Source: JACQFV01 sp964593585 (GTDB taxonomy: Bacteria; Zixibacteria; MSB-5A5; WJJR01). From it: a DNA stretch of 64,000 nucleotides. The notes under the pieces were generated by a model, which did no database searches, was not told where the DNA came from, and worked only from the letters and a program-made list of their open reading frames with translations. Each line of letters begins with the position of its first letter. The first letter of the stretch is position 1. A program made the position numbers and the translations under genes. This document shows positions 10,601 through 19,745 of the stretch, in pieces. The DNA lies in NCBI GenBank assembly GCA_964593585.1, contig CAZQIZ010000010.1, positions 1 through 64,000 on the forward strand, given 5' to 3'.

Positions 10601-11693
10601 CTTCGGCGATCCGGCGCTGAAGCTCGGCTTGCCCACACGGCGCGTCAACTTCGCCGCGCTGTCCCCCGACAGTCTGACCGCGCTCGAACCGGCGGCGGTC
10701 ACCGGCACCGTCACCGACGCCGACGGCAATCTCCTCGCCGGATTCAACGGCGCGATGTCCGTCACCGTCCGCGATGTCCCGCGCCGCCGTCATTACACGT
10801 ACTGCACCGACGACACAATCAACTATCAGCTCGCCGGCGGCACGCTCTACCGCGGACAGGTGCCGGTGCAAGACGGCCGCTTTGAGTTTAGCTTCATCGT
10901 GCCCAAGGATATCGCCTACGGCCAGACCGGTGCCCGGATCATGGGCCATGCCGTCGCCGCCGCCGAAGTCGCCGGTGGCGCGCTCGACTCCATCCCGCTG
11001 GCCGTCTCCGCCGGCGCCATTAACGACACCGCCGGACCCGCCGTGGTGTTGCGCACCGATAAGGGAGAGGCCGTCGTCGATGGCTTCCATCTCCCCGAGG
11101 ATGCCACACTCGAAGTCGCCGTCGATGACCCCTCCGGCGTCAACCTCACCGGCTCCTCCGGCCATCGCTTCGTGGTCTTCGTCGATGAAGACCAAACGCC
11201 CTTCGCCGATCTGACGGACCTCTTCGTGTACGACCCCGGCTCACCCAACAGGGGCAAAGCCCAATTCAGCATCGCCGGCCTGTCACAGGGCGCACACCGC
11301 CTTCAGGTCAAAGTATGGGACAATGCCAATAATTCGACCGCCTCGGATATCGACATTCAAGTCGTTGCTAAAGAAACGGATATCGACTTTCGCTTAACTG
11401 AATTCTTGAACCACCCAAACCCCTTGTCCGACATGACGACCTTTTACTTCCGCGCCACCCGTGCCATTAGTTCCGCCCGCATCCGGCTCTTCACGCTCGC
11501 CGGACGGCTGATCTGGGAGGCCGATGCCCAGGATGGTCTGACGAGTTGGGATGGACGCGACAACACCGGCGACCGTGTCGCCAACGGCGTCTACCTCGCT
11601 CAACTGGAAGCCACCGGACAAGTGCTGGCCGATGACGGCCAGATTGTCGATAAAAAGGCCTATAGGGAGATGAAAGTGGTCGTGTCGCGCTGA
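7692..11693 (+). CDS. porU: PorU-like C25 cysteine peptidase (type IX secretion sortase)
   Basis: 1333 residues from ATG 7692, which opens a clear signal peptide (about 22 residues); a GTG at 7647 preceded by GGGGCAGGG is an alternative start. The N-terminal half carries the beta-rich region seen in PorU proteins (GLFVITPSAL, FLFWGDG). The gingipain-type C25 domain follows, with His837 in GHGNPD and Cys872 in FSCSIG, 35 residues apart, close to the gingipain spacing. The last about 90 residues form a type A sorting/FlgD-like domain (HPNPLSDMTTFYF to the terminal VVSR). In Bacteroidota PorU cleaves the sorting domain of type IX cargo and attaches the mature protein to lipopolysaccharide, and porU is often next to porV, as here. 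A C25 protease that is itself cargo is the alternative; the porV neighbour favours PorU. Confidence 0.82.
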   Translation: MVRVNRYILAFCLSALCAVSAQASLYDDCSILFRTDSEIQFVYRVGASAWARNAQGAYLEIANAALDARPGMPQVPGRIIYLALPPGTDNVDATLLNTGTSLRLTPPQPLSLDAPAWPYPDTRLVVDDLFTLHGVRLARLILHPALYADPQGALDLADAMTVSVRFSGGSYSGAPLPSRDPYAAILGQLLLNPDDARVDAERNLAKPAVETNPFAGGAQWVSLRTRGDGLFVITPSALRIAGVSLNGVNPAAMRLFAGPGRQLSAKVADPAPTLSEAAMLWQGDDDAAFEDGEQFLFWGDGLNRWEVDSLGNLVDVVHRYDRDNVYWLALSHSASSPPLRVESLSAPPTPGALDQFTGIVRARHEEDTILRIASSGFIESYYTRYFRNRRVGAITFYEARNAASGLPARIDMGTWAGFAADYHPRLRIAGLTVFPDIVAERKGEDRSTLSTFRLPAYDPNVDYELFFDAANTTSYYLDFYTIEYHRRLEMAAGAFKFAAPDTTAALNFTIAGGASAQIWDISDPRRPRAITDAGRDGSDARFGVSLVKGQRRVFYVFVNSSLKSPQTVAPVNVVDLHTPSTGADYLAIGPRAFGDATADFLDYRAGTDNLVTRYIAVEDIYNSFALGPQDPIAIRRFLRHTHYHWPGQQPVYALLVGDGTNDYLNNTRANSVNYVPPYIVRDDAVVSDESYVYFTDRAVLDAEGDTQANPFPDMLIGRWPVRNAGEIAAITAKIKRYESAENLGPWRSRVMMVADDEYGERDNLSVCEGFHIRDAEAIANAYIPARVDVQKIYLTEYPFDNPSCVDPAATGCRKPAAKEAVVAGLNEGVLVFDFLGHGNPDVMAHERVFERTVDLPRLTNGSTPHAVLTFSCSIGFFDDPVDEGMSEEWIRMPEGGAVAVVSATRLSGALANADLNEVVFDLLFKRGLTGIAAALYTGKLTRQYFELNCRLFENCDTPPCPCANDRGYILFGDPALKLGLPTRRVNFAALSPDSLTALEPAAVTGTVTDADGNLLAGFNGAMSVTVRDVPRRRHYTYCTDDTINYQLAGGTLYRGQVPVQDGRFEFSFIVPKDIAYGQTGARIMGHAVAAAEVAGGALDSIPLAVSAGAINDTAGPAVVLRTDKGEAVVDGFHLPEDATLEVAVDDPSGVNLTGSSGHRFVVFVDEDQTPFADLTDLFVYDPGSPNRGKAQFSIAGLSQGAHRLQVKVWDNANNSTASDIDIQVVAKETDIDFRLTEFLNHPNPLSDMTTFYFRATRAISSARIRLFTLAGRLIWEADAQDGLTSWDGRDNTGDRVANGVYLAQLEATGQVLADDGQIVDKKAYREMKVVVSR

Positions 11694-11806
11694 TCTAAAC
11701 AATCAGGTGAATTCGCGACACTAAGCAATTCGCAAATAATCAGTTCGTCGTCCGCCGGAGAGTGCATGCACCCCTTCGGCATAGAACCAAAGGGAAGGAT
11801 CAACCG

Positions 11807-14410
11807 ATGCTGAAAACCCAATACCTCGCCGTCGCGATTCTGATCGTGGCCTTCGGCCTGATGCTTTGCCCCGTCGAAGCGCAGGCCCAGGTCAACGCCG
11901 GCGTGCTTTTCCTGCGCATCCCGACCGGCGCGCGCGCCGCCGGCATGGGCGGCACCTTCGTCGCCATGGCCGATGACGCCACCGCCACGCACTGGAATCC
12001 GGCCGGCCTTGGCGCCTACCCGCTCAACACCGAGTGGAGCGCCTACCCGATGAGCTCCGCTGGCATGGTCCTCGACGCCGTCGCGCTCAAAAACGGCCTC
12101 CCCTATGACAACTTCCAGGCCTACGATCTGTGGATCCTCACCGATCAGGGCCTGCGCGTCTTCCGCCTCAAGGGCGGCGAACCTGATCGCATCCGGCTGG
12201 AAACCGAAAACGTCGGCTCGCTGGGCGCGGCCATCCGCCGCTATGCGCCCTTCCTCTCCGAGGAAGATGCCGACGCCATCGCCCGTCAGTCGGTCGCGGC
12301 GCAGGCCGGCCTCACCGCGCAGGAGATGGAAGGCTTCATCACCCGTCTCGCCGAGGCCACGCCCGAAGGGTACCGCGATCGCACCATCATCGAGAATGTC
12401 GGCCGCGAATTCCGCGTCGCTTTCAACGAAGGACGCGTCGACACCGAACATCTGATGGAACTGCGCGCCGCGATCGCGGCCCTGCCGCCCTCCGGCCCCG
12501 TTACCGAGGAGACGCAATTGGATCGCGTGCGCTTTGCTATGGAGCGCTCGATCTCGCCGATTCTGCCGGCGGCGATCGATGTGCGCCTGACCGACCTGTT
12601 GCGCGCACCGATCAACGCCATCGCCGGCGATGGCGAAATCCTCTATGTCGCCTCCGCCAACGGCGTCGTCGCTTTCGATGGCGCCCGCTGGGAGCGCGTG
12701 CCCGCCCCCGCCGGCCTCGAAGAGTGGGACAAGACCGTCGTCAACTGCCTGGCCGTCACCAGCGGACGCCGCCTCTGGGTCGGCACCAACGATGGCATCT
12801 TCGTGCGTCACTCCGGCCAGTGGTCGTCGCTGGGCGCCAGCGAAGGCCTCCCGTCGATGCGCGTCCTCAAAGTCGCCCTCTCCGATGCCACCCGCGGTTG
12901 GGTGGTCACCGACAAGGGGCTGGTGCTCTACAACGACGGCCGCTTTGTCGCCAATTCCGCCATCACGATGAATGTCGGCGAGACCCTCGAACAGGCCATC
13001 GGCCAGTGGATGGACTCGCAGGATGATGTCGCCATCGCTCGCGTCGCCGCCGAAGTGCGCGCGCTCAATGGCCTCGGCGCCGATGCCGCCCCCGCCGCCG
13101 GCAGCAACGCTTCGATCCCGTACTCGCTTGGTTTGCGCGGCGACATCACCTCGCTGTCCCTCGACGGCTACGACCGTCTCTGGGTCGGCACCACGCTCGG
13201 CACCTTCCGCTACGCCCGCGGCCGCTGGACCTCCTTCGGCTACGAGGCCATGACCGTCCCCGAGGCCACCACCGCGCAGGCGATCGCCGAGTCGCGTCTC
13301 GGCAACCGCGCCACCCCCGACCGGGTGAGCCGTCTGACCGAGTACATCACCAGTTACAATAAACTCGAGGGCGGACGGGTGGAGGCGGGACGCACCATCT
13401 ACGTCTATCGCAACCCGGCCGGCTCGCGCGTCACCGACATCGTCGGCTCCGGCGACCGCCTCTATGTCGCCACCGAGGTCGGCCAGCTCGAAGTCGACAA
13501 CGGCGAGTGGGGACGCTACTACCATGCCGACCTCGACCGCGATCAGGTCGGCGCCATCTGCGAGCAGGGCGGCGACTACTGGTTCGTCACCAATGAGCGC
13601 GTCGTCATCTACCAGCGGCCGCACAAGGAAGTCTCGTTCATGTATGCCCCCTGGCTGCCCGACTTCAAACTCGATCTGTATTACATCTTCCCGAGCGTTG
13701 TCACCCACATCGACGGCATCGGCACCATCGGGCTCTCGCTGCCGTTCCTCTCATTCGGCGAGATCGATCGCCGCGACGAGCTCGGCAACATCGGCGCCTC
13801 GTTCAACTCCTTCGACATGGCCGCCACCGTCTCGTATGGCACCCGCCTGACCCCGTCGCTGGCCGCCGGGTTGTCCGCCAAGTTCATCTATTCACGCCTG
13901 GCCGATCAGGGCGCCGGCGCCGAAATTGGCTCCGGATCCGGCAGCGCCTTCGCCATGGACGCCGGTTTCCTCTACAAGACACCCTGGAAACGCCTCACCA
14001 TCGGCGGCGCCCTGACCAACCTCGGCCCGAACATTTCCTACATCGACGCCCAGCAGTCCGACCCGCTGCCGCGCAACCTCGCGCTGGGTCTGGCCTACCA
14101 CCTGTGGAGCTCGCCCTTCAACAACCTGATCCTCGTCGCCGACCTGAATAAGGAAATCGTCGAAATCGGCGAGACCGACCAGTCCGAACTCAAGCAGATC
14201 ATCTACAACGCCGGCTTCGAGTACCGCTACGGTTCCTTCTTCTCGGGTCGCGCGGGCTACATGTACGACGAGGATGGCGAGGTAAAGACCCCGACCGTCG
14301 GCGCGGGCATCTCGTTCTCTAACCTGCGCCTCGACTTCGCCTACATCCCGTCGTCCAAGGACCTACCCTTGGCCAACACGCTCTTTTACAGTCTCTCAGG
14401 ACGGTTCTAA
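11807..14410 (+). CDS. porV: PorV-family outer-membrane barrel with large internal beta-propeller insertion
   Basis: 867 residues. ATG 11807 is preceded by AGGGAAGGA and opens a signal peptide ending near AQAQ. Residues about 35-70 carry the PorV N-terminal signature (GARAAGMGGTFVAMADDA, then WNPAGL). The rest of the barrel resumes near residue 608 (FMYAPWLPDFKLD) and continues to the C-terminal SGRF, with the family patterns LTNLGPNISY and LNKEI. Between them sit about 530 extra residues: a helical, charged stretch (about 120-255) and propeller blades (LWVGTNDGIF, LWVGTTLGTF, LYVATEVGQL, YWFVTNERVV). Ordinary PorV proteins are about 350-400 residues. PorV shuttles type IX cargo to PorU; here the insertion could recognise cargo or bind PorU. 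Fold calls are by motif recognition. Confidence 0.82.
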   Translation: MLKTQYLAVAILIVAFGLMLCPVEAQAQVNAGVLFLRIPTGARAAGMGGTFVAMADDATATHWNPAGLGAYPLNTEWSAYPMSSAGMVLDAVALKNGLPYDNFQAYDLWILTDQGLRVFRLKGGEPDRIRLETENVGSLGAAIRRYAPFLSEEDADAIARQSVAAQAGLTAQEMEGFITRLAEATPEGYRDRTIIENVGREFRVAFNEGRVDTEHLMELRAAIAALPPSGPVTEETQLDRVRFAMERSISPILPAAIDVRLTDLLRAPINAIAGDGEILYVASANGVVAFDGARWERVPAPAGLEEWDKTVVNCLAVTSGRRLWVGTNDGIFVRHSGQWSSLGASEGLPSMRVLKVALSDATRGWVVTDKGLVLYNDGRFVANSAITMNVGETLEQAIGQWMDSQDDVAIARVAAEVRALNGLGADAAPAAGSNASIPYSLGLRGDITSLSLDGYDRLWVGTTLGTFRYARGRWTSFGYEAMTVPEATTAQAIAESRLGNRATPDRVSRLTEYITSYNKLEGGRVEAGRTIYVYRNPAGSRVTDIVGSGDRLYVATEVGQLEVDNGEWGRYYHADLDRDQVGAICEQGGDYWFVTNERVVIYQRPHKEVSFMYAPWLPDFKLDLYYIFPSVVTHIDGIGTIGLSLPFLSFGEIDRRDELGNIGASFNSFDMAATVSYGTRLTPSLAAGLSAKFIYSRLADQGAGAEIGSGSGSAFAMDAGFLYKTPWKRLTIGGALTNLGPNISYIDAQQSDPLPRNLALGLAYHLWSSPFNNLILVADLNKEIVEIGETDQSELKQIIYNAGFEYRYGSFFSGRAGYMYDEDGEVKTPTVGAGISFSNLRLDFAYIPSSKDLPLANTLFYSLSGRF

Positions 14411-14412
14411 CG

Positions 14413-17400
14413 GTGGCGACACGGCCAACTGATCATAGTCACTTCGGGAGGGCGATCAGCCGCGGCGGACGGCCGAGCCTGCTCCTGGTTCCGCTGATCA
14501 TCGTGATCTCTTCCATCCATGCTCACGCGGCCGGGGGCGTCATCCCGATCTCCCGCGCCCAACTCGTGATCGACTCGACCGTCAACCGCGCTGACCTGCC
14601 GCGCTGCCTCTGTCCGGGAGGGCCGTCGCAACGCAATCTTCTCGGTCTGGAGCGTCCGACGCCGCATGCGCTCGGCAAACGCGCTCTGACCGATCCGGTC
14701 ACGCTGCGCATCCTCGCCATCCGCGTCGAGTTCCCCTACGAGGAGTCCGATGATCCGCTGACCACCGGACGCGGTCGCTTCGATCGGCGCGATACGACCG
14801 TCTTTTTCGATTCCGCCGGGCACAGCTTCGACACCAGCCCGCATAATCGCCGCTACTTCGCGGTCCATCTGCGCGCACTGGATCAGTATTGGAACGTCGT
14901 CTCCAACGGCCGTCTGTCGCTGGAATCGCATGTCTTTCCGGTCGCCGAAGACAGCGCCTACCGCGTGCCGCAACCGACCGGTTACTATGGTCGCGAACGC
15001 GACGGCGACTCCGGACTGGTCTTCGGGCTGCGGCAGTTTATTGAGGATGCCGCCACTGCCGCCGCCGCCGATCCGGCGATCCGCTTCGCCGACTACGATG
15101 GCGTCATCATCTTCCACGCCGGCACCAGCCGCCAGTTCGATGTGCTCAACGATTCGCCGCATGATCTGTTTTCGGTCTTCATCCGCCGCGACGATCCGGT
15201 CATTCTCAACGGCGGCGCCGACACCCTCGGCGAAGCCATCCTTGTACCGGAGACAATCAGTCAGGACGGACGCATCGGCGTGCTCAATGGCGTCTTGGCC
15301 CACGAGTTCGGCCACCAACTCGGACTGGTCGACCTGTACAACACCTTCAACTTCACCACCCAGGTCGGCAATTTCAGTTTGATGGACAACAACGCCAACG
15401 ATGTCGGCATCGAGACCGAAGTGGAAGGCCAGCGCCGCATTCTCTTCGGCGCGGTGCCGGTCTTCCCCGATGCCTGGTCGCGCGCGTATCTGGGTTTTGT
15501 CGATGTCCTCACCGTCACCGACTCGACACCGGTGACCGTCTGGACCGCCGAGGAGGAGGAACTGGCCCCCTTCAACCGGCAGGTCTGGCGGGTGCCGATC
15601 TCCGCCACCGAATACTACCTGCTGGAAAACCGCCGCTTCGACCTCGACGGCGACGGGGAAGCCGGGCTCCGGCTCGACTCCGCCACCAGCGTGGTCCTCG
15701 GCCCGGCGCATCCGCTCAACCGTCAGCTGACGCGCGAGTACGATTTCCTTCTGCCCGGATCGGGCATGTTGATCTGGCATGTCGATGAGGGAGTGGCCGC
15801 GCTCGACTACGCCACCGGCGACGAGATCCCCAACAACTTCCTCGCCAACACCCTGCAGTGGGATCACGACCGGCGTTTCCTGCGCGTGGTCGAAGCCGAC
15901 GGCTACAACCGTCTGGGCTCCACCGGCTTTTTCTTCTTCTACACCGGCAGCCAGTCGACCTATTGGTTCACCGGCAACAACAACGCCTTCACGCCGTTCA
16001 CCGTGCCTCCGGCGCGCTCCTACACCGGCGGCTACAGCGGCGTCAACATCACCAACATCTCCGCGCCCCAGCCGACCATGACCTGCGCGGTGCAAAGCGG
16101 CGGACGGATCCCCGGCTTCCCGATCTATGTCGGCGCCGCCTCCGGCAACGCCGCCGCGCCGATTCTCACCGATGTCGTGCGCGCTCCCAGCGGCGATTTC
16201 CGCGGTCCCGGCGACGGCCGCCCCGAAGTCTTCATAGGTTACAAGCACTATGTCCTCGCCTTCGACCTCGAAGGTCAACCCCTGACCCAGCACCCGGTCG
16301 AGGACACCGTCATCTCGTTTGATACCACCCGCATCGTCCGCACCTACTACCCGGTCGCCATGGGCCAGCCGGGTGACCAATGGATCGGGCCGCCGCTCGT
16401 CTTCAGTCTCGACAATCAGACCGGCTCACTGGCCGCCGTCAGCCAATCCGGACAGGTCGGCCTCTGGTCGATGTCCGACCGCGACATGGATGGCCTCTTC
16501 GATCCGATTGTCGACACCGTCATCCGCACCCGCGACATCCCCTCCGGCCCGCCGCTCATCTGGGACCGCAACGGCTCGGCCTCAAAGGACCTCGTGGTGC
16601 CGGTCGGCGATTCGGGATTCGACACGTTCAGTCTCCTCGATGGCGCGCGCGTGCGGCATGAATATTCCGGCTTCATCGGCGACATCGCCGGCCTGGCGGC
16701 CACCTCAAGTTTCTCGACGGAACTGCTCGACGGGCAATGGACCGCCGGCATCCTGGAGCCGGGGTGGCCGCGGCGTGTGCTCGGCAGCGAACGTCCCTTT
16801 GCGCCCGCGGTCGCCGACATCGATCACGATGGTGCGCTTGATGCCGTGGTCCTCGAACGGAACGGTCGCCTCCATGCCTTCACGGAGGTGACTCAACCCG
16901 GAGGTATGCCACAGTACTTCCCGAATTTCCCCGTCGATCTCGGCTTCCGTCCCAGCGCCGATCCGATCCTCGCCGATCTGGACCGTGACGGCCGTCTCGA
17001 AATCATCGCGGCCGGCGAGGGGAAGGTGACCGCGCTGGCGCACAACGGCGCCATCGCCAACGATTTCCCCGTCACCATCGGTCCGCGCAACGATCCCGAC
17101 ACCACCGCGCCCGGACTTTTGGCCGTCGACTTCGATGGGACCCTGCTGTCGATTCTGACCGGCGGCATGTCGCGCGCGACGTTGGCCTACCGTCAGGGAC
17201 GCGAGATGCAGACCGCCAACTACGCCGTCGGCGGGGCGATCACCGCCCCGATGGCCTGCGCCATCGACGCCGCCGGCAACTGCCAGGTGATGTTCGCCCG
17301 CGCCGATGATGGCCACCTCTATGGCTTTGTGGCCCCCAGCCCCGATCGCATCGATGCCAAGGCGCTCTGGTCCATGGGCGGACGCGATGCCCGCAACAGC

Positions 17401-17733
17401 CGCGCCATCCCTTTCTCCGACCTCAACCCGATCGCCGTCGATGACGTCTTCTTCGCCGCCGAACGGGCCTATGTCTATCCCAACCCGGCGCAGAATGAGG
17501 CGGTCATCCGCTACTGGCTGGGTGATGCGGCGGTCGTGACGATCTCCGTCTATGACATCGCCGGCAATCTGGTGGCCGAATCCTCCGGCCCCGGAATCGC
17601 CGGCGTCTATAACGAGTGGACCTGGGATTGCGCCGATGCGGCCTCGGGGGTGTACTATGCCCGCCTCGAAGTCACCGCGCTCGACGGCGGACAATCCGAA
17701 AAACTGTTCTGCAAACTGGCCGTCGTGCAATAA
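14413..17733 (+). CDS. Secreted M6 family metalloprotease with C-terminal sorting domain
   Basis: 1106 residues, starting at GTG two bases after the porV stop, so probably translationally coupled. After an N-terminal hydrophobic signal (about 22-38) comes the M6 (immune inhibitor A-like) catalytic domain with the zinc motif HEFGHQLGLVD at 297-307; the downstream GDGEAG region belongs to the same unit. The middle to C-terminal part contains FG-GAP/VCBS-like beta-propeller repeats (DIDHDGALDAV, DLDRDGRLEII). The last about 85 residues are a type A sorting domain (VYPNPAQNEAVIRY). It is therefore a likely substrate of the type IX system encoded immediately upstream. M6 enzymes are extracellular endopeptidases. 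Confidence 0.9.
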   Translation: MATRPTDHSHFGRAISRGGRPSLLLVPLIIVISSIHAHAAGGVIPISRAQLVIDSTVNRADLPRCLCPGGPSQRNLLGLERPTPHALGKRALTDPVTLRILAIRVEFPYEESDDPLTTGRGRFDRRDTTVFFDSAGHSFDTSPHNRRYFAVHLRALDQYWNVVSNGRLSLESHVFPVAEDSAYRVPQPTGYYGRERDGDSGLVFGLRQFIEDAATAAAADPAIRFADYDGVIIFHAGTSRQFDVLNDSPHDLFSVFIRRDDPVILNGGADTLGEAILVPETISQDGRIGVLNGVLAHEFGHQLGLVDLYNTFNFTTQVGNFSLMDNNANDVGIETEVEGQRRILFGAVPVFPDAWSRAYLGFVDVLTVTDSTPVTVWTAEEEELAPFNRQVWRVPISATEYYLLENRRFDLDGDGEAGLRLDSATSVVLGPAHPLNRQLTREYDFLLPGSGMLIWHVDEGVAALDYATGDEIPNNFLANTLQWDHDRRFLRVVEADGYNRLGSTGFFFFYTGSQSTYWFTGNNNAFTPFTVPPARSYTGGYSGVNITNISAPQPTMTCAVQSGGRIPGFPIYVGAASGNAAAPILTDVVRAPSGDFRGPGDGRPEVFIGYKHYVLAFDLEGQPLTQHPVEDTVISFDTTRIVRTYYPVAMGQPGDQWIGPPLVFSLDNQTGSLAAVSQSGQVGLWSMSDRDMDGLFDPIVDTVIRTRDIPSGPPLIWDRNGSASKDLVVPVGDSGFDTFSLLDGARVRHEYSGFIGDIAGLAATSSFSTELLDGQWTAGILEPGWPRRVLGSERPFAPAVADIDHDGALDAVVLERNGRLHAFTEVTQPGGMPQYFPNFPVDLGFRPSADPILADLDRDGRLEIIAAGEGKVTALAHNGAIANDFPVTIGPRNDPDTTAPGLLAVDFDGTLLSILTGGMSRATLAYRQGREMQTANYAVGGAITAPMACAIDAAGNCQVMFARADDGHLYGFVAPSPDRIDAKALWSMGGRDARNSRAIPFSDLNPIAVDDVFFAAERAYVYPNPAQNEAVIRYWLGDAAVVTISVYDIAGNLVAESSGPGIAGVYNEWTWDCADAASGVYYARLEVTALDGGQSEKLFCKLAVVQ

Positions 17734-17771
17734 TTGCCCCTGGCCATGACCTCTACCGAGGAGGAACGTTC

Positions 17772-18752
17772 GTGAACACCAAGTGCTACTGGCTCGGCGC
17801 CCTGATCGGCCTGACGCTCGCCATCGCGCCCGCCCACGCCGGCAACGCCATCGACAACGACGGCCCCACCACGGTCGACCTAACCCTCGCCGCCTGGACC
17901 AGCCCCGTGCTCCCCCAGGCCGCCTTCGAAAAGACCGTCGCCTCGCCGCTGCTGGCCCAGAATGATCAGGGCGGCGCCGTCGATGTCTACGGCTACAAGC
18001 GCAAGTCGCCGACCCGCGCCTTCCTGCAATCGTTCCTCATTCCCGGCTGGGGCCAGCTTTACGCCAAGTCCTCGATCTGGAAGCCGATCATGTTCGTCGG
18101 CCTTGAGGCCGCCGGCTGGGCTGGGTACTCCAGCTTCCACGGCAAGGGCAACGACAAGGAAGAGGAATATCAGGCCTTCGCCGATGAACACTGGGACGGC
18201 GCGCGTTACATCGACGGGCTCTATGAGGTCTTCTACAGACGCGACTATCCGCCGTCCATCAAGGATCAGTGGATCGACACCACCACCTACCTGACCCCGC
18301 CCGACAACCAGAACAACCGCTTCCCGCGGTCGCTGTCGCACCACGCTTGGTACAAGGAAGATGGTTCGAAGGTGGAAGAAGACGAGTACTATGAGAACAT
18401 CGGCAAGTACAGCCAGTTCAATTTCGGGTGGGACGATTACCCGAGGGTCGACAGCTCCGATTTTCCCGAAAACCCCAACGACACCGCCAAGCTCAACTAC
18501 GTGTCGCCCAACCGCCGCACTTATTTGGAAATGCGCGATGACGCCAACTCCGAGTTTAACAAGGCCAACACCTTGCTGGTCCTGACCGTGGCCAACCACC
18601 TGCTTTCCGGCTTCTGGGCCGCCCTCGATGCCCGTGCCTACAACCGCGCCCAGGATCAATTCAGCAATATTGAGCCGAAGATCCGGCTGGTGAAGTCGCC
18701 GTCCAACCCGAAGAAACTCATGCCCTATGTGACGCTGGGGTATAAATTCTGA
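17772..18752 (+). CDS. DUF5683-like secreted/outer-envelope protein, copy 1
   Basis: 326 residues from GTG 17772, chosen because GAGGAGGAA lies just upstream and the first about 23 residues form a signal peptide. The diagnostic segment is around residue 85, SFLIPGWGQLYAKSSIWKP, followed by a hydrophobic stretch (FVGLEAAGWAGYSS) and a long charged region. The IPGWGQLY pattern is characteristic of DUF5683-type proteins common in Bacteroidota-like genomes; their function is unknown. The protein ends PYVTLGYKF, a beta-strand with terminal aromatic as in outer-membrane proteins. The next gene is a shorter relative with the same layout. Function: none assigned. Confidence 0.75.
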   Translation: MNTKCYWLGALIGLTLAIAPAHAGNAIDNDGPTTVDLTLAAWTSPVLPQAAFEKTVASPLLAQNDQGGAVDVYGYKRKSPTRAFLQSFLIPGWGQLYAKSSIWKPIMFVGLEAAGWAGYSSFHGKGNDKEEEYQAFADEHWDGARYIDGLYEVFYRRDYPPSIKDQWIDTTTYLTPPDNQNNRFPRSLSHHAWYKEDGSKVEEDEYYENIGKYSQFNFGWDDYPRVDSSDFPENPNDTAKLNYVSPNRRTYLEMRDDANSEFNKANTLLVLTVANHLLSGFWAALDARAYNRAQDQFSNIEPKIRLVKSPSNPKKLMPYVTLGYKF

Positions 18753-18926
18753 CGCGACGGCCCTGCCGGGGCCGCATTCACCCGTTGCGCCGCGCGACGT
18801 AATGACAAAGATTGACTGGGAAATCGGCGCCGACTTGCCGATCCCAAGAGTAGGCCCGCCGGGGGACGGGAATAAATCCCCCAGCCGCTGGTAGAGTTCG
18901 ATGGCAGGTTGTACCGCACGGTGGTC

Positions 18927-19745
18927 ATGACACTTCGACGCTCACACATCCCCACCATTGGGGCGATGGCACTCACCCTGGTCCTGGCGGCGCCGTTTTC
19001 CGCCGCCGCCGGCAATGCCGGCGCGATCGGCCAATTGCGCGCCAATCCCGCCGGTCTCACCGCCGCCTTCCGCGCCGAGCTGGCCCAGCCGGCCGGTGTC
19101 GGCGACGGCATCCTGCGCACCGTACAGTTCGATGAATTCGACCGCGAAGAATCCGACCGCGTCAGCGTCGGCAAGGTCGTCGGGCTCTCGCTGCTTCTGC
19201 CCGGCGCCGGCCACTGGACCATGGGCTCGCGCGGACGCGCCGGCATCTTCTTCGGTGCCGAGGCCATCGCCTGGACCGCCTTCGGCTACTTCAAGACCGT
19301 TCAGCACCAGAAGGAAGACGACTACGAGCTCTACGCCCGTGCCCACGCCGGGATCGATCCCGAAGGCAAAAACGATGAGTTCTACCGCACGCTCACGTTC
19401 TACATGAACCGCGAGCAGTACAACGACGAGGGCCGTCTGATCGACCCCGCGCGCCCCTACTACCCCGATGATCCGCAATGGGACTGGCAGTGGGAATCCG
19501 AAGCGGCGATGGGCCGCTATCGCAATTTGCGCAACCAGTCCAACATCGCCGAAGACCGCGCCAAGTACTCGCTCGGCGCCGCCCTCTTAAACCGCCTGGT
19601 CGCCGCCGCTGATGCCTGGCGCACCGCGCGCGCCATCAACCGCCAGGCGCGCATGGAGACCGCATCATGGAAGGTGCGCTTCAAGGGCAAGCCCAGCTTG
19701 TCCAATCCCGGCTTCATGGTCATGCTCTCCCGAAAACTCTACTAG
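18927..19745 (+). CDS. DUF5683-like secreted protein, copy 2
   Basis: 272 residues from ATG 18927 (a TTG at 18909 is an in-frame alternative). It has a signal peptide, then SLLLPGAGHWTMGSRGRAG followed by a hydrophobic stretch, matching the LIPGWGQLY-type segment of the preceding protein, and a long charged region rich in Tyr, Asp and Arg. It ends GFMVMLSRKLY, again a terminal beta-strand with a closing aromatic. The two proteins look like diverged paralogues. The 3-prime end overlaps the next gene by 79 bases. Function is unknown. Confidence 0.68.
   Translation: MTLRRSHIPTIGAMALTLVLAAPFSAAAGNAGAIGQLRANPAGLTAAFRAELAQPAGVGDGILRTVQFDEFDREESDRVSVGKVVGLSLLLPGAGHWTMGSRGRAGIFFGAEAIAWTAFGYFKTVQHQKEDDYELYARAHAGIDPEGKNDEFYRTLTFYMNREQYNDEGRLIDPARPYYPDDPQWDWQWESEAAMGRYRNLRNQSNIAEDRAKYSLGAALLNRLVAAADAWRTARAINRQARMETASWKVRFKGKPSLSNPGFMVMLSRKLY

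Noticed and set aside
8718..11195. Long open frame of about 825 codons antisense to the porU-like gene
   Set aside because: It lies opposite a clear gene in GC-rich DNA, where third-position bias gives long antisense frames. Its residues are low-complexity (Gly, Asp, Val, Arg) with no recognised domain. The same reasoning applies to minus frames at 11660-13708, 14407-16380, 57391-59259 and 61903-63561, and plus frames at 43878-45179 and 53175-54545.
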